A stretch of DNA of 64,000 bases from Lumnitzera littorea. Taxonomy: Eukaryota; Streptophyta; Magnoliopsida; Myrtales; Combretaceae. How positions within the stretch are numbered: position 1 is the first letter of the stretch; each line of letters begins with the position of its first letter. Where the stretch lies: contig JAMXBB010000011.1 of NCBI GenBank assembly GCA_024138015.1, positions 45,718,900 to 45,782,899 on the forward strand. Reading direction: 5' to 3'. The notes beneath the pieces are model-generated. The model was not told the DNA's origin and did no database searches. It saw only the letters and a program-made list of their open reading frames with translations. Shown here piece after piece: positions 1 to 9,141 of this stretch. Position numbers and translations under genes: made by a program.

Positions 1-683
1 GGGAGTAAGAAAAACACTTAGCTCATGAAAATGTGTCTGAATATCAATGTGTTAACTTTTGGCGGTTATTACAATATACAAGTATTTATATGATCCAATT
101 AGGATAAATCTTAAGTTAAAGTAAATTACAAAAAAAGGATTCCTATTGATAAAGGAAAAGGGAATAATTTACAAGGGTAACATTGTAATTAGATAAAAAG
201 AATATCTGGTGGCGAAAAGGACAATATGGATGTCAAAAGAGGCAGTCACAAGTCATTTGCTCATTCTGTGGTCCCAATGACATTGCAAATAGAGTAAGAG
301 CGAGTTTTGATCAAGTCAAGTTAGCATCGACAGTTCGGTGGCTTAGACAGTTGGGACTGGAAAAGGGGTTAGTTCAAGGGTAACTTATTGTCGAGTTGGC
401 CTCAGGAGGTCGGGTCCTAGTAGTTGTCAGCTTGGCTTTGGCAGGATCAAGTTAGTAGTACTCTGATTCAATGCTTGGATAGGTGTGTTGTAGAGAAGTT
501 GGCTTAGCACGTCAGCTGGTCACTTCAACAGCCTCTTAGATGATGTGGAGAGCGAAGTAATGTAACAGGTTGGATTGAGGGATGCGTTACTCCTTGTTGT
601 TTAACTTACCTCAGATAGCTCAGTGAACTATCAAAGCAAGTCCTTGAGCATGGGAATGTGTGATTGGTCTATGATCTCTATCA
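1..683 (-). repeat. G1 3' LTR (left copy, truncated by the window edge)
   Basis: It aligns with 6031-6909 and ends at CTATCA just before the pol remnant. It carries one copy of a 204-bp block that is duplicated in the other LTR. The pol reading frame runs into this LTR and stops at 620. The opposite-strand start is TGATAGAGATC, preceded by a short purine-rich stretch that may be the polypurine tract. Confidence 0.88.
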
Positions 684-1574
684 TCCTTTCTGAGCTGTTT
701 GAGATTTGGGATAAAATCTTTCTCAACTCCATGTTGCTCATCTTCAGGAGTATACGGGTGGTGATTAGCAATGTTGAAGGAGTCTAAGACTCCGTACTCT
801 TCAGATAGTTTAATCTTGTAGGCATTAGGATTGATCTTCTCAAGCACTTTGAAGGGTCTATTAGCCGTGGGAGATAACTTGATCTTCCTCAAGTTAGGAA
901 ATCGACCCTTGCTGAGGTGGATCTAAACTAGATCACGTGGTTGAAATTCTCTTTTGTTGCGTCCTTAGCCTTATCTCTCAAGCTTGGTAGTAACTCGACT
1001 TACTTGTTCTATAACCTTCTAGTGCATGGCTTTGATGGCCTCAACTCTTTCTGTAGTTGGCTAGTCATCACCCGAACTTAGAAGGGGTGTTTAGTGCATT
1101 GGGAGCTTAGGGTTAAACTTATAGGTGACCTCAAATGAAGACATATTTGTTATGCTATAGGTGGTCTTGTTGTAAGCGAACTCTATTATTGGTAAGCACA
1201 ATCCTAATTAGCTATGTTCTGACCAATGGCGGCTCATAGTAAAGTTCTCACTATTCTGTTGACAACCACGGTCTGTCTATCCATTTGTAGATGACAAGAT
1301 GTGTTGTATAATAGTTTGGTTCTCACATGTCTTCATAAGGTCCTCTAGAAGTGGTTAATGAACTTTAGGTCCTAATTTGAAACAATGGTTTTAGGCATTC
1401 CGTGAAACTTGACTACTTCCTACCAGAAAAGAAAAGAAAAGAAATAGCCGAAGTGTCGTTAGTTTTTGTATAGGGCACGAAGTATGCCAGCTTATTGAAT
1501 TAATCAACAACCACCATGATGGAGTCCTTCCCTTGAGACGTCTTTGGCAATCCCAACATAAAGTCTATACCTAG
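620..1574 (-). pseudogene. G1 integrase, catalytic core and C-terminal part (broken)
   Basis: This is the C-terminal half of a gypsy integrase, the enzyme that joins element cDNA to host DNA. The clean stretch at 620-892 shows the family's C-terminal motif (PFKVLEKI then NAYKIKL then a FNIA segment), usual for plant gypsy pol just before the stop. Upstream, around 1504-1570, is the core start (DFMLGLP, then a DSIMVVVD-type segment). Between them the reading frame is broken by stops and shifts. The coding sequence continues at 3043 after B1, and deleting B1 with one 5-bp duplication restores the frame. No chromodomain is recognisable after the C-terminal motif. Confidence 0.82.
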
Positions 1575-2653
1575 TGATTTGCTTGAACTATATATATAAA
1601 AATAAATCGTGAATACTCTAGTAAGTATACTAGGTCAGAATCAAGTAATATAGAAAAGTAAGGTTGTCGATCCCTTAAGGACTAAGAAATTACTAATCTT
1701 ATGCTAGTTTTTATCAACATTCAGGCAATCAAAATTAAATTAATTAATCTAATAATTACTCTAAAACTATTGAAAAGAAAATAACTATGAAAAGTCTAAA
1801 ATTAAGTAATCAATTGAGAATTGTAGAAAAACAGAATCTACCCTATATTACATAAATCAAATTGTTATCATATTATAGATTAATAGCTATATGGTTATTC
1901 AAGTGAAATTATTATACCTTAAAACTTAAGGATTTAAACCCCTAATTAATTAGTCAGCTTCCACATCTTCCAATTAAGACTGGACTCTAAATTATAATCA
2001 CATATCTCCCAATACTATGATTGTTTAATATCCTAAATCAATTATCCCTAATGTCTTAGTGAATAATCAATCGTCGAACATCGCATTAATCTCTAGATAA
2101 TTTCTAATTAATTCAATTAACTTTGCTTTCACATTGATTAATCAAATTAACTAAGAATTTCTAACAAACCCTAATCAACTCTCGTATCATTAGGGTTTCT
2201 AACAATTATAATCAATTGAACAATTATAATCGAAATCATAAAAAATTGCAATCATGAATTATCCATATATCTCTTAATCTTATGACATGAATACAGTCAT
2301 TATCTTAACTATCTAGGGTTTCATCAATTCCTATAAATAAATTTAGCCAGCCATGGATTTGGAAACAAAAACACAAATACTAATTGAAATTGCAAGGAAA
2401 TTCATAATTGAAAGCATAAGTAATTCACAGAATTGCATAAGAATAATTGAAATAGATGTCACCAATTCTATATTAAAAAGAAATAATCTTCAATTGCAAC
2501 TTCAATCTTGGTCTCTACAGTAAAAGCAAAATCCTCTCAATGATCAAAGTGTTTCTCCTAAATAATTCTTCAAAAACTATTTAAAACTATTCTACGACTC
2601 TTGACGTCTGAGGAAAAAGTGTCTAAAAAATCTCTCAAATGATGAAACATAAG

Positions 2654-2662
2654 CTATTTATA
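2654..2662 (-). promoter_or_regulatory. TATA box of solo LTR B1
   Basis: Reads TATAAATAG on the minus strand. The B2 copy keeps it at 42708-42716. It lies about 60 bp downstream, in LTR orientation, of the GC-rich motif cluster. Confidence 0.55.
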
Positions 2663-2720
2663 TGAGAAATTAGGGTTAGCTCATGTGAAGTTTCTTTTCT
2701 TTTGTTTTTTTTTTTTCATG

Positions 2721-2837
2721 AAGGCCAGCGGTATAGGTGCAAGGCCGGCGGCATAATCATCCAGGGCTGGCGGTGTAGCCAACAAAGGCTATCGGTATAA
2801 GTTGTAACTGTAAGCTGGCTATTAGGCCGACTGCCTT
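2721..2837 (-). repeat. GC-rich degenerate tandem motif in B1 (AAGGCCGGCGG type, ~20-bp spacing)
   Basis: Four to five variants of AAGGCCRGCGGTATA occur at roughly 20-22 bp spacing in an otherwise A+T-rich LTR. B2 has a related cluster at 42760-42839. The position just upstream of the TATA box suggests an enhancer-like U3 element (inference). Confidence 0.5.
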
Positions 2838-3042
2838 TAATTCCAATTTGCATGTATTGACCCGAACTTCGATTATTTACTTAAAATTCCTCTAAATTAT
2901 CCGTAATTCCACTCTTGAATTCTCTAATTCCTAAAATATCCAAATGAACATAATTAAGTATCAATTCTTAATGATTTCTATAAAATCTATAATAATTATA
3001 TCTTAATTTGCAATTTACAACATGAAAAATATGCCTTTATCA

Positions 3043-3880
3043 CTCAGCTCGAACCAAGGTTTGGTTGTTATAGGCTAGGTTAAATAGTCCCTTACTCGGC
3101 TTGGCTCTTTGCTTTAGTGTAGGTAGCAAACCTTTCCAATACATATTAAATGTTTCTTATTATTCTTGGCCAAAAGAATCTTAAGGATAGTACCTCACGA
3201 GTGCGGTGCTCACCAAAGTGTCCTGACAATATTCCTTCATGTGTCTCGCGCATTAACAATTCTCTCATGGAATGGGTTGGGATGCATAGTCTCCTCTTCT
3301 TAAACAAGTATCTATCCTCCCTATGATAGTCATCAAATGTCTATCCTTCCTCACACCTGGCATAGATGGGACTAAAATGTCAATCCTTTGCATATAAATC
3401 TTTTATCATTGAGAAACTAAGCAACCTGGTTTGCAGCTTAATCAGGCGGGAATGTCGTCTCGATAGGGCGCTGGCTATTACGTTGTTCTTTCTTCCTATT
3501 CTTGTACTTCATGACATAAGAAAATCCTTCCATGAACTCGACCCATTTGGCTTATCTTTAAGACAATTTGGGTTAGCTCTTTAGATATCTCAAGGATTCA
3601 TGATCAGTGTAAATCACAAATTCCTTCGTTAGTAGATAATGTTGCCATACAGTTAAGGCTTGGATCAAGGAGTAAAACTCCTTATTATAAATAAAATAGT
3701 TAAGTGTAGCTCCTCTAAGTTTTTCATTAAAGTAAGCAATAGGTTAGCTTTCTTCCGTTAGTTGGTACCTATGCTTAGTTCGAATGCATTACACTCTACT
3801 TTGAACACTTTATCAATGCTCGGTAGAGCTAAGAGGGGGGCTATAGTCATCTTCTCCTTCATCCTCCTCAAAACTCCTCT
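3043..3880 (-). pseudogene. G1 RNase H and integrase N-terminal part (broken)
   Basis: The minus strand encodes RNase H remnants: a QPIAYFNEKL-type segment, then TDHESLRYL, then an AKWVEFMEGFSYVM-type segment, followed by the integrase zinc-binding region with THEGILSGHFG near 3240-3200. RNase H removes the RNA strand during reverse transcription. Several in-frame stops and shifts interrupt it. It lies between the RT upstream (higher coordinates) and the integrase core, the normal gypsy order, and ends where B1 is inserted. Confidence 0.75.
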
Positions 3881-5100
3881 ACTCCTTCTCTCCCTATATG
3901 AACTCAACATTCTTCTTCGATAATTCAGTAAGTGGGGCCATGATTGTACTGAAATTCCTTATAAATTTGTGATAAAATGATGCTAGGCCATGGAAACTTC
4001 TCGCATCGGTTAAGGTGTTTAATATAGGCCATTTGGTGGTTGCTCTTATCTTCTCATCATTGACTCTTATTCCTCTACTACTTACAACATACCTTAGGAA
4101 GATTACTTCGAGGTCAACACAAGTCGTACTTCTTCAGATTGGTGTAGAGCCTTTTAGATCAGAGTTTTGCAAAGATTACTTGAAGATGCTCTTGGTGAGT
4201 CTCTAGATTAAGGCTATATACTAAGATTTTGTCGAAAAAAACTACCACAAATTTCTTAATTAGTTCTCGGAGCATACGATTCATCAATTGCATAAATGTG
4301 CTCAACACGTTTGATAGTTTAAATGACATTACAAGCCATTCATACAATCCATGGCTTGTTTTGAATGCGATCTTCCACTTGTCACCCTCGCACATTCAGA
4401 TCTGATGGTATCTAAATTTGAGGTAAATCTTATAGAATAATCTTACTCTATTGAACTCATCTAGCATATTATCAAGCCTTGGTATGGGATACCTATACTT
4501 AATGGTAATGTAATTGATTGCTCAGCTATCTATGTACATTTTCCATGACTTATCTTTCTTAAGTACCAATAAGGATAGCATGGCATAGGGGGAAAGGATT
4601 CTCATGAATACCCTTTCTTTATCAACTCATCTACTTGTCTCTATAGCTTGAAAACTTGTTTAGGGTTCATTCTATAGGCAGACTTGTTCGATAGTGTAGC
4701 TCCTGAGCACAAGCCAATTGCATGTTGGATGCCTTGAACAGGAAGCAAGCCTTTCGGTAACTCACTTGGGAACAGGTTGGCGAACTCATCCAAGATGGTT
4801 TTTACCTTGGCAGGCACCATTCTCTCCTCAGATCTCACCTCTAGCAACCTTTTGACTAGTAGATAGGTCAGCTCTTCGAGTTCTATCTCTCTTTTCAACT
4901 TAACTCGAGTTATCACCAAAGTGTCTTTCTTCAAGATTTGGCCCAATTGGTTCTACATGACTTTTACTTGCTCGGCAGTCATAGGGCTTAACTTCACCCT
5001 CCTACCTTTATGCCCTAGGGAACAAGTATTCTTCTTTCCATCATACATTATGGTTCAATCAAACATCCACAGTCATTTAAGTAGAATGTGGGATACTCTT
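3881..5100 (-). pseudogene. G1 reverse transcriptase (and end of protease), catalytically dead
   Basis: The clean blocks at 4641-4946 and 4159-4395 match the gypsy RT start (AYRMNPKQVFKLQRQVDELI) and palm. The palm block reads HGLYEWLVM, then a VVVFFDKILVYS segment where the family has YFDD, so the second catalytic aspartate is Lys (codons at 4228-4233). After the palm comes the tether segment (SFHGLASFYHKFIRNF). Many stops lie between the blocks. The stretch upstream of 4946 resembles the region just after protease (SHILL, then a KLSPMTAEQ segment); no protease active site is seen. Confidence 0.82.
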
Positions 5101-5492
5101 ATAGGTAACACATCATTCAATAGTTGCTAATACAGATTGGCATAGACACCTGTTTGTTTACTTATAGGGCTCCTTTATCTCTAAGCTAATATAGCTTATA
5201 AGGTTTTGGGTAGGACTTGGTCGGTAACTTCAATGGTTAGACCATGAAAGCAAAGGTTGCATTGGTGTAGATTGGTACAGCCTCTCTTAAGCTGTTCACG
5301 TCCTCTATATGGGCTATTTCTAGTTTGCTGCCTATCTTCATTTATAATAGTCACCAAATTGGTTACCAGGTTGGTAAGTCTATCCAATTGGTCACTTATT
5401 GACTGGGTTATAAAGCTTCTTTGTTAGCCTTGGCTATTTTAAGCACCGCTCTCTTGGTTACCAATAGCTCCATGTATACTAGAGTTAGACAT
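5101..5492 (-). pseudogene. G1 gag remnant with large internal deletion
   Basis: Translation starts at 5492 with MSNSSIHGAIGNQ, clearly related to the G2 gag start at 38743 (MSDSSVQGVIGD). A DRLTNLVTNLVTII segment follows, matching DKLDRLTNLIESLI in G2. The gag core, zinc knuckle and protease are missing: only about 0.83 kb separates this start from the RT motifs, against about 2 kb in G2. So G1 lost roughly 1.2 kb here. Confidence 0.7.
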
Positions 5493-5784
5493 TATTGTCT
5501 ATTCTACAAGATTTAATAGCTAATATACTATTCAAAGCTTCCTACCATTAATAAGGATAAACTAACATTGAATAGACCAACGGCTAGTACAATAAGTACA
5601 CGATAAACAACCACACACTTGTACTTTATTTTGTGTACATGAAATAGGGGAAGACATAGCATAAAATTCTTCAATATTACTTACCTTTCAAAATCCTGTA
5701 ACAACTACAGAATGTCTAACACACAAATAATAACAAGTAACTCAAAGAACAAAGTAATAGAAATCGGCTTTGAACATAGCCAAA

Positions 5785-5796
5785 CTTTGATACAAA
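5785..5796 (-). other. G1 primer binding site (tRNA-iMet type, degraded)
   Basis: On the plus strand the site reads ACTTTGATACAA, against GCTCTGATACCA for the complement of the standard site. It ends 2 bp inside the LTR edge at 5799, which fixes that edge. Two of the three mismatches are C/T-type. Confidence 0.65.
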
Positions 5797-5798
5797 GA

Positions 5799-6909
5799 TG
5801 ATACGATTCAGCATGGATGAATATATGATGTCTGGTATCACACAAACTAAAGGGTGGGGTTTGGATCTTGAGACAGTCTGAAAGGTAAATGAAAGTCGAT
5901 GGTTAATATGATGCACTAACGCCTCATATGAGCTTGATTCGTACTTGATATGACTTACAAGTGTGATCAGAGGTCATTCGCCACTAGTCTACACTCAATG
6001 GGTCAAATAAGAGTAGTCAGAAGCAAGAAAGACACTTAGCTCATGAAAATGTGTCTAAATATCAATGTGTTAACTTTTGGTAGCTATTACAATATACAAG
6101 TATTTATATGGCCTAATTTGGGAAAATCTCAAGTTAGAGTAAATTACAAAAAAAAGGATTCCTACTAGTAAAGGAAAAGGGAATAATTTACAGGGGTAAC
6201 ATTATAATTAAGCAAAAAGAATATCCGATGGTAAAAAGGACAGTACGGATGTCAAAAAAGGCAACATATACGTCATTTGCTCATTCTGTGGTCCCAATGA
6301 CATTACTAGTTAAACAGGGTAGGTTCTAATTAGTTTAGGTTAGCATTGGCAGTTTAGCAGTTTGGATAGTTGGGACTGAAAAAGGGGTTGGTTTAAAGGC
6401 AACTTATTATAATCAAGCAAAAAGAATATTTGGGGGTAGAAAGGACAGTATGGATGCCAGAAAAGGTAGCATGTACGTCATTTGCTCATTCTGTGGTCCT
6501 AATGACATTGCTAGTCGAGTAGGGGCAGGTTCTGATCAGGTGAGGTCAGCATCGGCAGTTTAGCAGCTCAGACAATTGGGACTAGAAAAGGGGTTGGTTT
6601 AAGGGTGACTTATTGTTAGGCCGGTCTCAGGAGTTCGACTCTTGGTAGTTGCCAGCTTAATTTTGGCATGAATTAGGTCAATAGTATTCTGATTTAATGC
6701 TTGGACAGGTATGTTGTAGAGAGGTTGGCCCAGTACATTAGCTGGTCACCTTGGCAACTTCTTGGATGATGTGGAGAGTGAAGTAACTTGACAGGTCGGA
6801 CTGAAGGATGCCTTACTCCTCATCGTTCAAGTCACCTTGGATAGCTTGATAAATCATCTAAGTAAGTCTTTAAGCTTGGGAGCATATGATTGGTCCATAA
6901 TCCCTATCA
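5799..6909 (-). repeat. G1 5' LTR (right copy, 1111 bp) with internal 204-bp duplication
   Basis: Bounded by TGATACG at 5799 next to the primer site and CTATCA at 6909. It matches the left LTR except for an extra tandem copy of a 204-bp block. A minus-strand TATA-like CATATAAATA lies near 6099-6108. The outer flank is AACCT. Confidence 0.88.
6203..6610. repeat. 204-bp tandem duplication inside the G1 5' LTR
   Basis: The two units begin near 6203 and 6407. Each contains AAGCAAAAAGAATAT and a later stretch ATTCTGTGGTCC. The left LTR has a single copy (about 190-395), so the duplication arose in this LTR only. The two units now differ at many C/T positions. Confidence 0.8.
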
Positions 6910-6929
6910 AACCTAGGAGAAGTTGGTGA

Positions 6930-8446
6930 TAATCTTGGATGCCATCCCTTTAGTTCCTCCTACTAAGCAATTGTCGTCTTCAGCTCCTTCGATGAAGCAA
7001 GAGTCATTTTTCATTTGCCCTTACCAAGGCTTCGATTGACATTATTGAGACCCAACCGAAGCGAAAGTAAAAGGCAATGGTAGAAGGTAAGGCATCTGGA
7101 TAACCATCAAAGAAAACTCGAGAGAGCTTTGCGGTAGTAGAGGTAAAGAAATACTTTAGCAAGATTCAGAGGTTAGGTACCCTTACCCGCATGAAGGAAC
7201 TTCCCATGGATCATCCCTATCGGGTGAACGAACAAATGGGAGATATCCTCAGCATTGAAATAGCTAAGTATTTATATGTGGTGGTGGTCCTAAAAATATT
7301 TAAAGTCACCTATGCATCATAGAACATCGAGCTAAAGCAGGAGGACATTGCTAAGTAGACTTGTGGTAAGCTCCTTCAACTGGTATGGTCTGTCTGTGAT
7401 GGTGACATGACTATCTCCCATTGGGAGCCTTAGCTACGAAGCTATGTTGGGGTCCACACCCTAGTAGATTGGCTAGTCCTTAAGAAGGACTTTGAAAATT
7501 TTTTTGATATTGATGACTTGAGAGGTCGTCTTTATTCCTTGAATCGAGAGGTAACCAATTTGCTTATACTCATGTTTATTCTCCTTTCTTATGTTTATCT
7601 GACGCTACAATTATCTTTCCTTTTACCGTTTAATGATGTTACACTTAAAGCCTTTGAGCATTTCTAGGAGGCGTGCAAAAAGGTAAAAGTAATTGAAGCA
7701 CAATTGAGGGAAGAAAGAGAACATTGGTGAGTTGCCAAAATCAGACTTAATAGAATAACTAACAAAGTTGATTCTCCTTTGTAGTAAGCTAAGGAGATAG
7801 AGATTGAGCTGGGGAGGCTTTATTGGGTAGTCAGGGATGCATAGAGGAAGGCTTGTCAAAAATTGCAAAGCTATGGAAGGAGTTAGAAGTAGAGCGCAAG
7901 GTGAACACCAAGCTCCAGTTAAAAGTATATAGCCCTAAATCTTGCAATAAGTTGCTTAATACCGAGGTAACCAAGTTGAAAACCAACCTTGCACTAAAGG
8001 AAGGGGGGCATATATTTGTTAGGGGTATGTCCTTAAGCCTTACCAAGCAGAAAGATGAGGTGGACAGGAAAGTGCATGGGTTGGAGAGGGACATTGGTAA
8101 TATGAAGGAGTATATCACCAACTTGGAGACTAAGATCATGGTTAACTCTACTTTAGAGAAGCGGATTTATGAGAACATCTTCAAGACTCTATAGTGGGAT
8201 AATGCTTGTGAAGAAATTACCACTAAAGGGGTTAACGTTTGAAGGCAAGAATCTTAGAGCATCATTTGGATCTAGACCTATCTTTTTTCAAAATTTTGGA
8301 CGATTCCGACAACGAAGTAGAGAAGCTAACTTGAGGAGCTAAGGATCTAGGCAACAAGCCACTTATTGAAGTAGGCCTAAGTCAAGATGTTCCTCCTCCT
8401 CCAGCCGAAGAGGTCTTTATTGCCTTTGCACCGAGTGAAGTTTAGG
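6930..8446 (+). pseudogene. T0: coiled-coil accessory ORF of a Tat/Ogre-type element (broken)
   Basis: The plus strand encodes, with stops and shifts, an N-terminal block (a KIQRLGTLTRMKELPMDHPY segment, YRVNEQMGDIL, then HTLVDWLVLKKDFENFFDI), then a long coiled coil with a clean stretch at 7823-8194, then HHLDLDLSFFKILDDSDNE, an acidic stretch, and a Pro-rich tail (VPPPPAEE). T3 shows the same order at 57489-56811. I do not recognise a function. Ogre-type elements carry an extra ORF of unknown function upstream of gag, and that is the best fit. It is not in the same unit as T1, whose LTR starts 0.7 kb downstream. A fragment of a host coiled-coil gene is the alternative. Confidence 0.5.
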
Positions 8447-9141
8447 TTCGAGATTTGCCTTCCTCCCTACCTTCCTTAGGTAGAAGCTTCTTTAGTAGTG
8501 GTTTCCTCCAATTCCCTTACTGAGTGGATTAAGGCCTTAGACTTTACCAATCTACCTAAGTAAGCTGATTTGAAGTAAGGGTTGCATCTTTAATTATGCC
8601 TTTTTCAAATTTTCTCTCCCTTTTTTTTCTCTTTTTGAAAAGTTGTTTAGCTAGTATGTTAGCTTGCTACGATAGTACAAATTCTAGCATTTCAAAATGA
8701 AATTTGGTTCTCTCTTCTTCTACCATCTCTACTTACTATTACATCTTTGCCTCAACATGTACTTTACATATGCTTGTTATTTAGGGGGTCTAAGCCTCAA
8801 GAGAAAAGTTGGGATAACTCTCTCGAAAATACTGCTTAGTTGCCAATAACAAGGGTTATTTTCTAGGCTAAGCTAATGGTGTTCTAGCTTACAGTCATGG
8901 GAGTTCCTTAATTATGACAAAGGGTATATCCTGCCACTAAGGTTACCTAAAAGGGTCAAGATGGTTGTGTTCCAACTGGCCAGGCCTAAAGAAGCATAGT
9001 GATCAAGAATTGAGGATTTGATCAGTACAACCTCTGTTTACTCGTCATAAGTTAGGACCAAGAATAATTTAGAACTGAGTGTAAAGGGAGTATACATAAA
9101 TCTTTGCAAATAACTTTACTTTTATTAATTTGAAAGGGTAA
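8447..9141. other. A+T-rich flank after the T0 ORF; no gene seen
   Basis: T-rich, with no ORF or recognisable repeat. It probably is untranslated DNA of T0. T1 begins at 9142 after GGTAA. Confidence 0.4.

Larger units (their letters stand above)
1575..3042 (-). mobile_element. Solo LTR B1 (family B, 1468 bp) inserted in the G1 integrase
   Basis: The insert runs from TGATTTGC to CTTTATCA and has no coding capacity. It is about 85-90% similar by eye to 41727-43068 (B2). The flanks are CCTAG (1570-1574) and CTCAG (3043-3047), which fit a 5-bp duplication with two transitions; the right copy keeps the integrase codons in frame. No terminal direct repeat is visible, so this is a solo LTR rather than a small complete element. 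A TATA box (TATAAATAG, minus strand, 2654-2662) and a GC-rich motif cluster at 2721-2837 give the minus orientation. Confidence 0.8.
1..6909 (-). mobile_element. G1: Ty3/gypsy LTR retrotransposon, left end cut by window edge
   Basis: Sequence 16-683 is repeated at about 6031-6909 in the same orientation, bracketing an internal region that reads on the minus strand as gag remnant, RT, RNase H and integrase. The LTR termini are TGATAC...CTATCA on the plus strand. A tRNA-Met-like primer site lies next to the right (5') LTR. The left LTR lacks its first ~230 bases because the window starts inside it, so no target duplication can be checked. Solo LTR B1 (1575-3042) interrupts the integrase. Gag and protease are largely deleted and the RT active site is mutated, so the element is dead. 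Confidence 0.9.

Noticed and set aside
7831..8139. Minus-strand ORF opposite the T0 coiled-coil block
   Set aside because: Antisense shadow; the plus strand has the coiled-coil composition and continues the surrounding frame.
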